Assembly (NCBI GenBank): GCA_947568835.1
Contig: OX387605.1
Span: forward strand, 18,356,418 to 18,420,417
Direction: 5' to 3'
DNA: 64,000 nt
Origin: Protonemura montana
Lineage: Eukaryota > Arthropoda > Insecta > Plecoptera > Nemouridae
Both the position numbers and the translations under genes were made by a program. Each line of letters starts with the position of its first letter. Positions within the stretch are counted from its first letter, which is position 1. Shown here one piece after another: positions 1 to 11,569 of this stretch. The notes beneath the pieces are model-generated. The model was given only the letters and a program-made list of their open reading frames with translations. It did not search any database and was not told where the DNA came from.

Positions 1-2635
1 TAACTTATGAAGGGCTCATTTAAGGCAAAAGCATGAAGGTGAGATTTTTCTTCCTACCGTTTCAATTGAGGATAGAAAAAATAAAAACGAAACGTCTCTG
101 AGCTTTCTTTTTCGTGCCAATTATTTTTCATATCCCCCAGTTGCCGCGATTTCATCTCGGTTGAACCCTTGCCGCAGATATAGCTTCTATCTTTGCCCAT
201 GGTTGTAGTTTCTGCGCAGACATGATTTCCAAGGAAAACCAAGCTTTTACCATTTTGACAGTATTCGCTGACCGTTTACGATATTGCGTTAACTTATATG
301 ACCAACGCTTTTCACGGGTGTGAGAAGGTGTCCAGCTATTTAATGTTATTTAAAGGATACTGCATTAAAGCAGCGTTGCCAACGTGGTCAGCGAATCTCT
401 GCCTTATCATAGTGCGGTCAGTCTATACCAGGATGTTGCCATATTTATCGTACGGTTGGCGCTAGTACCCCACGTAATCTTTATCTCTTTGGTTACCCTT
501 GGACAATAGCCATTAGAAGAAACTTATCTCCTTCGTGCGTGTTTGAAAATTAAGCTGGCATGTGAGAACGAACATTCCGGGTGCAAAGCTTGAGACCCGG
601 CACCTCCACTACGATTTTTTTTCGCATTCGTTTTTAGCGTGATGCCAGAAACACGTCAAGTTTTGCAGAATTCAGCTTGGCCAACCCTACTCTCGACTAG
701 GGGATGAACCGAGCCAAGATCTATGAGAATTCCCCCCCCCCCTCCCCCCTTCAGCCACCAGCCCCCACCACAGCCCTTCGCATGGCCTTTTCACCCAGAC
801 GCCGCTGTTATCGTTCACCGCGCTGCTACCAACTTTTTAAAATAATATTTATCCTGAAACTTAATTACTTGCCACAAAGGCGCTAAAATTAGATCGAAAG
901 ATTATCAAAAACTTTTGCCATTCTGTTCTTGCTGTTCTCACATGCAAAAAAAAGTTTAAACTCATGTACACGGCGCTTCGTATTTCCACAAGGGAAAGAA
1001 ACCCCAGCTGCTGCTCAAAGACCTCCCGGTGAACGAGCTGGGTCAAAATACAATTTATTTCGATCGGCATTTGACTTGCTGCTCATTGTAATTAAATTAC
1101 TGCCACAAAGTCTATCTGCTCCACTACGTTACAATTAATTGAGTTTAGAATGGCTACGACTTGATCTATGGAACCATTAATCGTTTCTTCAGTCTTTTAT
1201 TGGAATCGTAGATGTTCGACTAAAGGATTTCAGTCCTTGCTGATCTGATGTATTTAATGGCTAATTATTCGAGTGTGCGGTGCTTGAATTCACAAATCAG
1301 GAAACACGGCGCTTGAAGGTCCGCACTATTGGCGAGCGGTCGCCAGTAGATTACGGTCATCCAACACACTTGTTTTTCTAAATCACTCCATTCGCACTCC
1401 AACGAACTGGTCACTGTGAATGTAAAACTTTGCCCAAATGGCTTATGTCAGCACCATTTTTAACCAAATTCGCAGAACGCTGGTTTAATCCATGTGCATC
1501 ATTTGTGAGACAGGGTGGGATGATACGAGAGAGTCAATACTTTCAACAAAGACAGTACCCACGCTGGGAAGCTGTTATTGATCTATCTTCTGTAGCAGAG
1601 CAAAGGAGAGAGACGATGTGCGAGAAGGAATAGAGGTAGCTAGCTAGCGAGATGATATAGAGAGATGAAGATAGGAGTAAAAAAAATGATAGGCTTATTG
1701 CGGTCAGATATGACTATGCTGTGACAAAAGGTGCGAAATTGTGTGGACGCTGGCAGGGTGAGAAAATGGTTAGGCTCCATTTTATTGGATGCCCGGGTCA
1801 AAGCATGCCGTGCGTTGGCAAGTAATTCGGAAAATGCGCTCACAAGGAGCAATCCGGTACCTCAACTAGAGTATACCATGCCAGCCCCACGTGCTGCCGA
1901 AGAACGCCCGATGATACCATGTAAAACTAGCGAAATTCTTTGTCACAAAAGAAATTTGACACCGAATGCCAGGGTCCTTTTGTGATAATAACCTACACGT
2001 GTGGTACCGTGAACAGTGTTTTCTATTCTGTCAACTTTAAGCCTAGGAGAAAAATTCGGAAATTCATCATAAGAGTTGACACGAGCAGTGTTTATATGTA
2101 GTGTCGACAGATTGTACGGCAAATCGACTGGCAAAAGGTCTGAAAACACATCAAAATGATATCTCTTTATTAGTTTTTTTTTTTTTTGTTAAAACGATTT
2201 ATTATTTCGGTTAACACTCGTGGAAATATCGTTATCGCTCAGATTCGTGAGCAGGGTGTGCGTCTGCTTGCGTTTTTTGTGCGTGGCGTGAGTTATGTGT
2301 TGCGGCACTCGTCGACAATCCATTGGCAAATAACGAGTCATTATTTTACTGTGATTGAAAAGGACGAGATTTTTTCGTATTGCCTATGGTGAATTTTACA
2401 ACCACACATGCCGTAAATAGTTAAACTAATCGGTTGCGTCGGTTAGCAACGCCATCTAGTCAAAACAGTGGCATTGCTCTTGATTTCACCACAAAAAATG
2501 TATAAATAAATGTCCAATAAATATCTAATTATTTTGTCAGAAAACATCCAACTTCATATTTATTTTATTTTCAGAACATCTCAAGGTTTCATTACGAATT
2601 TCATCGTTTTTAGAGCCCCGGGTTCGACGAGAAAT
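1..2635. other. no gene seen; intron or intergenic
   Basis: No open frame here resembles a known protein. The stretch holds an impure C-rich run at 732-749, one copy of the recurrent 11-mer GGCACCTCCAC at 599-609, and a run of 14 T at 2174-2187. I see no RNA gene. Confidence 0.6.
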
Positions 2636-2639
2636 ATTC

Positions 2640-2725
2640 GCTTGTTTTTGTGGTTGACTGGCGAAGACACATAATTAAAAGTCTACGAAGTCTGGTTTGT
2701 GGTTCGATGCCTGCCTGCTCTGAGC
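2640..2725 (+). repeat. possible tRNA-derived SINE fragment
   Basis: A B-box-like sequence, GGTTCGATGCC, lies at 2701-2711. A near A-box, TGGTTGACTGG, lies about 40 bases upstream at 2651-2661 and departs from the consensus at one purine position. The spacing fits an internal Pol III promoter, but I cannot fold a full cloverleaf, so this is more likely a decayed SINE head than a tRNA gene. Chance resemblance remains possible. Confidence 0.2.
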
Positions 2726-2729
2726 CTTG

Positions 2730-5700
2730 ATCCCCTCCTCCCAGATCCCACCCACCCTTTACTTCCCAAAAACCCACCGGTAAATTCGCCTCCAACCACC
2801 CGCACACGACATAACTAAACGAGGACGTACGTGTCAAGATGCCAAAATCACCCTGCTTACAACTTTCTTTACCCGTTCCGTGTACCTAATAAGTTACCTA
2901 ATGAGGGTTAAAAAAACACACATAATTATAACCTTGCGCTTATCATAGCAGCCCATTTCTATGTTCTAAAATAAAATGACGACCAAATAAATATCGATAA
3001 ATAAATATGCGAGCTATCAATCAAAATTCAACGAAATTATTGCTCAAATAATAGAATGCCACCCGTTCCCTTTTCTAAGCGCTATTAACAAAAGTACTAT
3101 AAAGCTGACGCAATCTATTCATATGAAAAATAAAATTGAAACAAACTATTCAAATCATTCGCAGGGCGCGTGTATTTTGTATGAAATGTTGGTTGAAGAA
3201 TTTTTTTGTTCGTCTGCTTGTTTTGTTCGTCTGGTGATACTGTTTTTTCTGTTCCGACAGAGAATACAAAATTATTCGGTCGGCCCGATAAAAGTAAAAC
3301 ATAACGAGATGCCCGGCATGAGAGAGCGGCCATCCAGCAAATGCTGGACCGCTTCCGCAATGGATAGTACTGCGCCAGGACCAGACAAACTGATATTCCC
3401 TACTTCGGGGATAATAAAAACGAAGCACGCACTAATAATTTATGTCGCCAGGCAAAAAAATATATATAGAGAGATTCGAAAATGGGATGAGTATGTCGGA
3501 AACTGAAGATAACCCTTTGCTACTCGGAGAGTATATGGAAATGAATTCTCTTGCATTATTAAACGCTCTTTTGTACCGAGAATTGCAACACATTTTTGCG
3601 GGTAACCATTAATTTATTGAAACTACAAACGATATACGGGCACACCAGGGAATTTCCTTCTTTCTATATATAGAAAGAAATTATAGTTCTGAAAGCAATT
3701 CGCTGTTAGAAAAGTAGAGATCAATCCGCTAAACAAAAAAATGTATATGCAAACTTCTCCAAAGAAACGCCAAGAATGTGTGAACAATTTCCAGCGACGG
3801 TATCACCATACAAACTAGAAAATAACAAGAGTTAAGTATTAACGAACTAAAACTTGGTAACCCCCCCACGACCATAGAAACACGCGCATAACTTCCAACC
3901 ATAAACCCCACCCTATCAAACACTTCTCAACCCTAAACAATCCCCAACGAAGAATGCATCAAACAGATTGACACATGATGCCACTAGAATTCGCAATAAT
4001 CCAGTCCGTTTACTTGATCTGACAGCAAACTATGCCGTTCACATCCACCCTAGCATTGGTACATATGAGGTAAACGACACGGCTGGTGCTGGTGCCAGAC
4101 AAGTGCGGATCGGGCTGTGGCCTGGTGCGGTCCGGAAAACGGGAAACCGGTGTCCCTATGAACAGATGCACGTCACGTCGCCTCTTCTCCCGCTCGACAC
4201 GCTCTATTCTACATGCAATATGGCCGCATCCGTACGCGTAGGCTTGCCCCCCAGCACACGCCGTATCCCTACTACATGCACAGCTAGTAAGCTGCTGGCA
4301 TTGCACCTATACGCTAGGAAATCCTCATTCTCAAGTGAAAAGGCATGCATTTTTGCCATCGTGCTAGAAACTTTGCAGTAGTCAAGAGGACTATTATCAA
4401 GATTTAAGCGAAGTTGCATCTGTGATTTGAAGTTATGTTTGGTCATAAAATTTAGTTAATTCATCAACAAAATGAAAATGAGACAATTCTGATGATTTTC
4501 TAGCTGAAATGTACTAAATTTAACCAACCGTTTAAGGGTGATGTTTTAAACGCAATTTTCGTTGCGCATTATCAAGTTATATGGACTGTTCACAATTTCT
4601 AAATGGAATACAGAGCGCTAGTTACGCTCATAATCTACGCTTTATAGGGCTTAAAGGACAGTAGGTCGTTGGCATCAATGTATATTACTCTAATAATCAA
4701 GTTGATAATGAATATCGACTCAATGACACTAATATGAGGCCAGGGCACGAACACCAGACCCCAGAGCACCAACGTTACATGCTAATGAGCGAAGATTCAC
4801 TTGCAAAAACCAGCTATGCATTGTCTAATTCTCGCTGGCTTTGACTCGGGAAATTGTTTTGTGAACGGAATGGTGTTCAAATTCGTTTATGTTACAAGTT
4901 TTATATGAAATTAATGCAAAACTTTGAGGATTAATAATTAAATGTTGTGTATCCGTTAGCGGAGTTCTCCTCTTGCAGCCAACGGGTATATTTTTGGTCG
5001 ACCAGATTTGCAAGAAGTGAGATTAAGCAGAATAATTAAGAAGTTTGAGAGTAATTTCCTTCGATCTGTGGCCTCGGGTCGCTCCTCTGACTTTGTCACG
5101 GGGCTAGCGTATTCTCGCCATGTCGCTTTGATTCGCAGGGCCCAAACACGGTGAAAAGACGCCATAAATCTTCGAGCAATCTCCAGAAGTATATAGAAAA
5201 AAAAAATCGCGAAACTCACGATATACTTTCTCGCCATTGGATTTCCATAAAATTGCGAAAACATTCCAAAGGGGCACACTATTTGAACAAGTTTTATTCA
5301 TCAGCGGAGGCCTCGAGGAAGTTGCAATATAAACATTTGGGTTTTCTGGTCCTAACGGCCTTCGCATAGGAAAGGAAATGGTCGTAACTTCAGCAGTCGC
5401 CGCTGGTGTAGGCAGTCCACAGTACAGCCGTGCCACATAACTTGCATAACTTGCCAGGCGTTCTTTAAGAGCACATACTTTCGGCGCGAAACTTGCCCTT
5501 TCGGAATAAGAGGTTATTTCAAAAAAAGAAATGCGCTTAAGCTTAAAACATTAAAATATACAAAGAGATAGGTGCTTGGCGCTGCTGGGCCCGCGGCCAC
5601 CTTTGAAGTTTCTAGTTGAGTGCCCAATTAACGAACAGATTAGATGATGAAGGGAGTTTCCAGCATCTGTAAGCGAAACCAGGTGCCACCGAACAGTTTC

Positions 5701-8700
5701 CCTGAGAAACTGTGATGAAGTCCGCTTTGTATTTATCCAGATATTTACATACATTATATCACTTAGGAATTCGTCTGTATAATTAGAGATATTTAGTTAA
5801 TAGTCTCTGAGATGCCTTCAAAAACTTGAAACGGATAGAAAAGTTTCTTCGTCGAAAAATAAATTTACATTTTTATGAAATAATATGATACCCCTAGGAT
5901 AAGTTAAAGAAGGTTATAAATGAATGTTTAATTAGTTTAAAAAATGTGACTGAAAAGAGAAATATGAGAAGGTTTCATTTTCAAAGAAACTTTTTCTTCG
6001 TTTCCAAGAAACAAAATATGTGAAACTCTTTTAAGCCCCTATTCGCAGACGAGCATTCCAATCAAATTAATACCACGCAAGGTGAAATATGCTGGGCGAA
6101 AATTAATCAACGCATATTTCCCCTTCCTACATTCTTTGACTCACTCGGTGGTAGGTATATAAAATATTTCTAAATTGAACATAATCGTCCACCAGCAGAC
6201 AGACACCCTACCATATATTGTTATGCCCTTTCCAAAGTGTCACAGACCTCGATATACAATCCGCACAACAAACAACTTTCCCATTCTACATTTTCCAGTC
6301 TCTGACCACATTTTCCACGAGAGCGGAAAATACGCAGTTTCCTGTTGAGGGAGTTCATGTTGTTAATCGGCACTCAATTCAAGTACAGACATTGACGTCC
6401 AGAACACAGTTCCTAAAATAATTCGGGATAACGAAGAGAAGTGGGGAATATTATTTAGATTTTACGGTATTTTTTCATCGTGTACCTGGCTACACTGTAG
6501 GACGGACGTTGGAAATTTTTGAGCGTGCACAAAATTCAGAGCGTACAACGAGCGGGGTTCTCCAGTACAGCAACGACTACGTGAAGAGATAATTGCACAG
6601 CAGAGTTCGTTGTAAATCTAGTTGCATAATGTGCAGCGTAATGTGCAAAAATAAAGTGCACGTGAAGATTAACAAAACAGATTATGGCCAGTACCTAGTA
6701 TAAAATTAGCGAACATCACCATAGATCTACTGAATGGGCGGAGCAAAAAAAAAATGATAAGAGCACAAACGGTGGAAATGGAAAATGTAATTTAAGATGA
6801 CTCCCCAATCAAATAACTTCTAATCAAAACGTATAAATTGATAAATTAAGGTAGAAGATGGACAAAAGATAAAATAAAACAAGAAAACGCGTTTGCAGAA
6901 GCTAGAAATATAGTAGTGTGCGATGGTGATGACAGCAGAAGAGGGTGGGGGAAGGGGGGCTTCTCAAGAGGATCCGGCGCCACGACTTGACATAAAGGAG
7001 GATGTCTTACTAGGGAGGAGAAATTAAGCGGGTTAGGAAAGCGGGAACGCGATCTCTCGTCGGATAGGTGCGTATTAAGACGCCCGACGTCGTGACGTTT
7101 GTCCACCTTAAGACTGATGAGACCCGTGAGAAGATAACATGTCTGCGCACCCGCTTCATTAGAAAACCTATCAGAAAAGAGGGGGACAATATTCTTTAGC
7201 CAAAACGTGAACGTATAGGAAACGGAAAACGACCAAACGTTAAACAGAATTGTCAACAACGAATGGTAAAAAAATAAAAAAAAAAAAAACTGTAACGGGA
7301 ACCTTTTAAATTCTATTTAAGGGGAATTGATATAGAAAAAATAAACTTGAAGGAAATCGTATTCAAAGGAATCGACAAAGAAAATATGACGGGCGTTCGT
7401 CAGTGCCACGAATGTGTTTGTCAACATCAGGCACGTCAAGTCATTGTTACAAAAGAAGTCGATACACGGACGACGTTTGAAATGAGCTTCCAAGCTTCCA
7501 AGTTTCCCAGCAGATGTTACAAATGACTACGAAGATATGAAACTGTCCGGACGCGTCTCGAACTGTTGCTTAGCGCGTGCATCCAAGTGTTTTCATCAAC
7601 GGACACGAGCGCTCCTCTCACCTCGTTCGTTTCCCAGAGTTCTAGTTTTTTTCTTGCTTTCCTCGTCAGCCTATCCCGGGCAAGATGAAGATAACGCACT
7701 AATGGATCTGTCATCGACTTACGATTTACGAAGAACCTTTCGGAAAATGAGGTTAACTCACAGAAACATGGAATCTTTTGTTGAACACTTTTGTTGACAA
7801 TTTTGTTGACAATCATATCGAGGGTTTGCAATAAATAATTAACAGTGACACCTGTCATTAATTTTTCTAGTGTACAATTTGGGAATTCGCTTGCAAATGG
7901 TAATATTTTTGCAATTCGTCTAAAACGGCGTTTAATACGCCATTAAAACGACAAATACTTTCTTAAAACGCGAGGCATTCTACTAAAACCTGGTAGATAA
8001 AAAAAAGGGCAAAACATAAAAACTTTCAGCAAACTTTCAAGTTCAAGTAATAGTAATATGTAACAAAGAAAACCAACTGACATGATATCATTCCACAGTC
8101 CACACAAGAATGCTGACTAGACGATAACAGAGGATATGCATTTAAATGTGTTCTGTGATTCGTTGCTATGATAGAACGAAACTGAAAAGCAACCGTCGCT
8201 AGAGAAGTTTGTCGCAAGGAGGCGCTTTTCCCTCCCGATCTTTTATCTTGTTGCTGCGGTTGCATTCATTAGCGATATTCTCGACCGTTGGCAGCACTGC
8301 AGCACTCGACTACTCGGTATTCTTTCCATAATAAGCATGCTTATTTATTTTCATACTCATTTAACTGAAAGTAATGTGTTTCTCGTCTGTGTGCCTTTTC
8401 CTACTTTTTTTTTCAGAGGGAGGGAGGGAGAGAGCTGTAAAGTTTTTCTATATACACTCTTAAGGAGATTATACATTTTCTTCCTCGCTCAAATTTATTT
8501 ATATATGTTGAGCACGCTTTAAAAAAAATGTTTAAGCATAGACCATTTGAAGACTTCGTGAAAAGCCTTCGGGTCTGTTTTAAAAGTTAGGCATTGTATG
8601 ACTTCTTGAATCTTTCGATCTGGAAAATGTAACCAAGCTCGTTCTCAATTAGCATCACGACAGACACAAACGACAAGAAAATTAACTTAGTTTTGCTTGG

Positions 8701-8785
8701 AACTGACAAGCGAGCAACAAACTTATAGAGGTATACTTAATTATACGCCCAGTTTTGAGTCGGTTGTACGAATCTTAATGAATGC
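2730..8785. other. no gene seen; intron or intergenic
   Basis: The open frames here (up to 137 codons) show no recognisable domain. A GC- and CpG-richer patch lies at about 4070-4270, with an open frame through it but no convincing splice sites. A perfect 22-bp palindrome is annotated separately at 3658. I found no RNA gene. A weak tRNA B-box-like sequence near 4745 (minus) is not enough to call a feature. Confidence 0.55.
3658..3679. repeat. perfect 22-bp palindrome
   Basis: The sequence reads identically on both strands: arms of TTCTTTCTATA meet at the centre with no spacer. It could extrude as a small cruciform or hairpin. No flanking duplication suggesting a transposon was seen, and the low complexity makes a chance origin plausible. 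Confidence 0.6.
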
Positions 8786-8790
8786 CGACC

Positions 8791-9222
8791 CCGTTGATTG
8801 ATTCGTGGTGTTTAACGGCGCACTGTTTTGTCAACGGGCCCTGTGGCACTGGTCTAATGGCGTCAGTGAATGAGTAGATTATGGCGAGGATGATGATGAA
8901 CCTAACCTAGCTTAGAAGGGAGGAGGGGAAACCCGGTGCCGGCACATAGCCTACTCCTGTCGAAGAGCATCAGGGGGACCACCGGCTTCACGACCCTTCC
9001 GAAGGACGGTACAACTCGAACAGCAGGATTCCTCGAATGTCGAGAGGTTGATAAGCAAGACGAATGAAGTTGTTGTACTAACTTTCATCCCTCCAACCCC
9101 CGAACAGAACTGGTCATGTGTATAATGGTCACCCATCCAATACCTGACTCAGCGCAGTGTTGCTTAACTTCGATGATCTCACGAGAACCGGTGTTTCCAA
9201 CACGCTAACCCTTTCAGCCGTC
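8791..9222 (-). mobile_element. 5S rRNA-derived SINE, fullest copy (copy A)
   Basis: Read on the minus strand, the element opens at about 9222 with some 90 bases that follow the 5S rRNA gene, including the internal promoter region. Landmarks are CGGTTCTCGT, GAAGTTAAGCAACACT and GGATGGGTGACCA, all close to universal 5S blocks. A unique body of about 330 bases follows (9128 down to about 8808), then a short tail of ATCAATCAAC type at 8793-8803. A Pol III head, a unique body and a simple-repeat tail are the layout of SINE3-class elements. The same body recurs at 61854-62240, and head plus body recurs at 44981. The head differs from a real 5S gene at many positions and lacks the paired 5S termini, so it is not a functional 5S gene. 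The partner LINE is unknown: the (AATC)n tail does not match the (AAATA)n tail of the LINE at 14255. Confidence 0.75.
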
Positions 9223-9224
9223 CC

Positions 9225-10440
9225 CGATGTCGAGACTAAACGGTGCTCGATTAAAAAGCACGCACTTTCCCCCCGCAAAGTCTCAATGAACGCGCCCCGC
9301 GTGTTTACTGCCGCCACCTGTCATCACGAACCTGCACTTCAGCGATAATTAACACTTGCTAATTATCATCGTCTCACGAAGACGCCTTTTGTTACGGCAA
9401 CCAAAGCAGCACACGTGAATTGCGGGCTTGTATACTTCAACGCGAGTCGCGCATTTCTCCGGAACAAAAAAATTATCTTAAAAATGATTGGCCAGTTTTT
9501 ATCTCATTATTCATGCTCAACTAAACGTGTAATCACAGCTGACAAAATCAAATGGACGCCCCGAAATTCGTTTATTTGGATACGTGAGCTGAATAAAAAT
9601 ACATTTTGATATATCGCATTTTATTCCGACAATAAGCAAAACAAGAGAAAATCTGAATTTATTTGCTGCAGAGCTTAGCGAAATCCTGTCGACAATATGT
9701 AATAGTTGAAATAATAAATATCTGGGGGGATGGTAATGGCTCCAATTGTGCAGGCTTTGCCGACAAAGAGTGCATGGTGTGTGAGTTATGGCGGTGGTCG
9801 CCTACACCGGGGTGCATTGGTGCAGGTGTATTCTGGCACGGATACTGAATCGGCAATGGATATGCAAGCAGTTTCCGATACGAATTAGCATAAACCGATA
9901 TATAACCGTGCATTGTATACCACGAAGAGTTCCGCTAGAGGGGAACGATGCGTTAGAGTTCAAATTCAAAATCGACTTGCCAGTGAATTAATAACTATAA
10001 CAACTTTTCTATACGAGTTTATAAATATATCGAGGCTGTGGCAGCTAGTTGCAAGCTCTGTTCTTAAAAAGATATTCAAAGGAACGTGGATCGTAAATGC
10101 GGGATTCAAAGGTGAATTCTGTGTTTTTTTTTTTCGGATAATTGCCCGCCACCAGCCGGTGATAAAAATGGAGAAAGAAAACATATTCAAAGTGCACTCG
10201 ACAGTAAAAACTTTTTCGGTTAAAAGTGCTGTCAAGTCACTGATTTTATATTACGTTAAATCGTAAAAATCTCATTGGTTACCTTCACATAGCACAGCAG
10301 AAACACTTCTGGCGGAATTACAACAACATTTTTTATACAATCATCGTCATATTTTTACTACCAACGAATATCATCTCTACTAAATTTGACATAAAGGATA
10401 TGTTTGATATTTTATTATCTTTTAAACTTTTGTCAATTTC
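9225..10440. other. no gene seen; intron or intergenic
   Basis: There is no recognisable protein or RNA gene. The 117-codon plus-strand open frame at 9913-10266 is of low complexity and has no domain I recognise. Confidence 0.6.
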
Positions 10441-10444
10441 AAAT

Positions 10445-11420
10445 ATCTTCCGTGTCGACGCTTTTTGCTACACTTTATCGCGGCAGGCAGACAGAACTTC
10501 CCCACGCGCGCGCGCGCGCACTGAAATTCTGCTCGTGTGTTTTACTTCGTGTTTTATCATGAAACTTTTGCACTGCCGCCGCTTGCTAACATCTGTGACG
10601 GGATGGAAAGCGAATTCCTCTTTCCCTCTCGATCTCTTCGCCCACAACTCGTGAGACGTTCCCCCGGTTCGTCAAGCAGCGTTCGTCAACCTCCTCTCCC
10701 GACGCTCCCGCCGTCGTCACGACCGACGCCGACGTCGCTTGCTCGCGAGAACTCACTACCTACATCAGAGCAAAACCATACTACTGCGACATCACACATT
10801 TTTTTCCCCAAACTGAAGCATTGTACGGATAACGGACGAGGTATTCGCAGCCGTAAGTGAAAAAGGTATAAACAATCCGAACTCCCCAGCCACTCAGCAT
10901 ATTGCAAAAGGTTTTGAGGGTTCCATCGCCTCCTATGGGACCATCCATTTCAGCCACGAGCATTTGGTTTCAGGTGTGCAGAGATATTTTCTCGCTTTCC
11001 AGATAGAAACATCGAAGTCGTCCGCGGCCACCAGAGGTCCGCTAATGCGTTACTGAACTTCTGGGGCTAGTGACGATCTTGACTGATCGCCAGCAGAGTG
11101 GGTGGTTTCACAGAGTGGCGTCTAGGGAGGCATTGTGTGACGAATATCGGTGTTGCCGTCGAACCATGTCGAAGGCGTGCCATTGATTGTCGTCGGCGAG
11201 TCGAGACGTCGTCGAGGACACAGTGCGTCGCGACGCTGAGCTGCGTGGCGCCGGGTGGCATCGAAGTGCGTAGTGATGAGATTTTCACGGGATAGAAGTT
11301 CGATCTTGGCTTGCACGCCTGACACGCGCACGCACGCGCGCACGCACGCAAATTGTGCTCTGGGTGTCATCGGATCGCGCGTTCGGAATTCGTGACGAGA
11401 AATGCGACGCTGAGAGGCGG
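10445..11420. promoter_or_regulatory. CpG-dense island-like segment
   Basis: CpG dinucleotides are packed here in two blocks, about 10445-10860 and 11060-11420. By my hand count the second block has about 40 CpGs in 300 bases, far above the flanks. A (CG)7 run lies at 10505-10518 and CACGCG-type alternating repeats at about 11316-11350. Such clusters often mark promoters or first exons. A GTGAGT donor-like site lies at 11497 on the plus strand, but no coding start tied to it is recognisable. The cluster could also be a GC-rich repeat. Transcription direction cannot be set from sequence. Confidence 0.35.
10505..10518. repeat. (CG)7 microsatellite
   Basis: Seven uninterrupted CG dinucleotides lie within the CpG-dense segment. 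Alternating CG of this length is prone to Z-DNA and is rarer than CA or TA repeats. Confidence 0.85.
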
Positions 11421-11516
11421 CAAAATAGTTTTCCGTTGAAGAAAATTCCTTTTTTCTTTGCGATAAAAGTTTTCAAACATATCATTATCAGCGTGTGTGA
11501 GTGCCATTCAATCTTT

Positions 11517-11558
11517 GGTGTATGGTATATGGTGTATGGTGTATGGTGTATGGTATAT
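11517..11558. repeat. 7-bp minisatellite (GGTGTAT)n
   Basis: Six consecutive 7-base units occur here. Four read GGTGTAT and two read GGTATAT, giving a 42-base array. Confidence 0.85.
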
Positions 11559-11569
11559 TCACATATTTA

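Noticed and set aside
4731-4800. Minus-strand tRNA-like stretch with GTGTTCGTGCCC
   Set aside because: Only a weak B box; no A box or cloverleaf could be formed.
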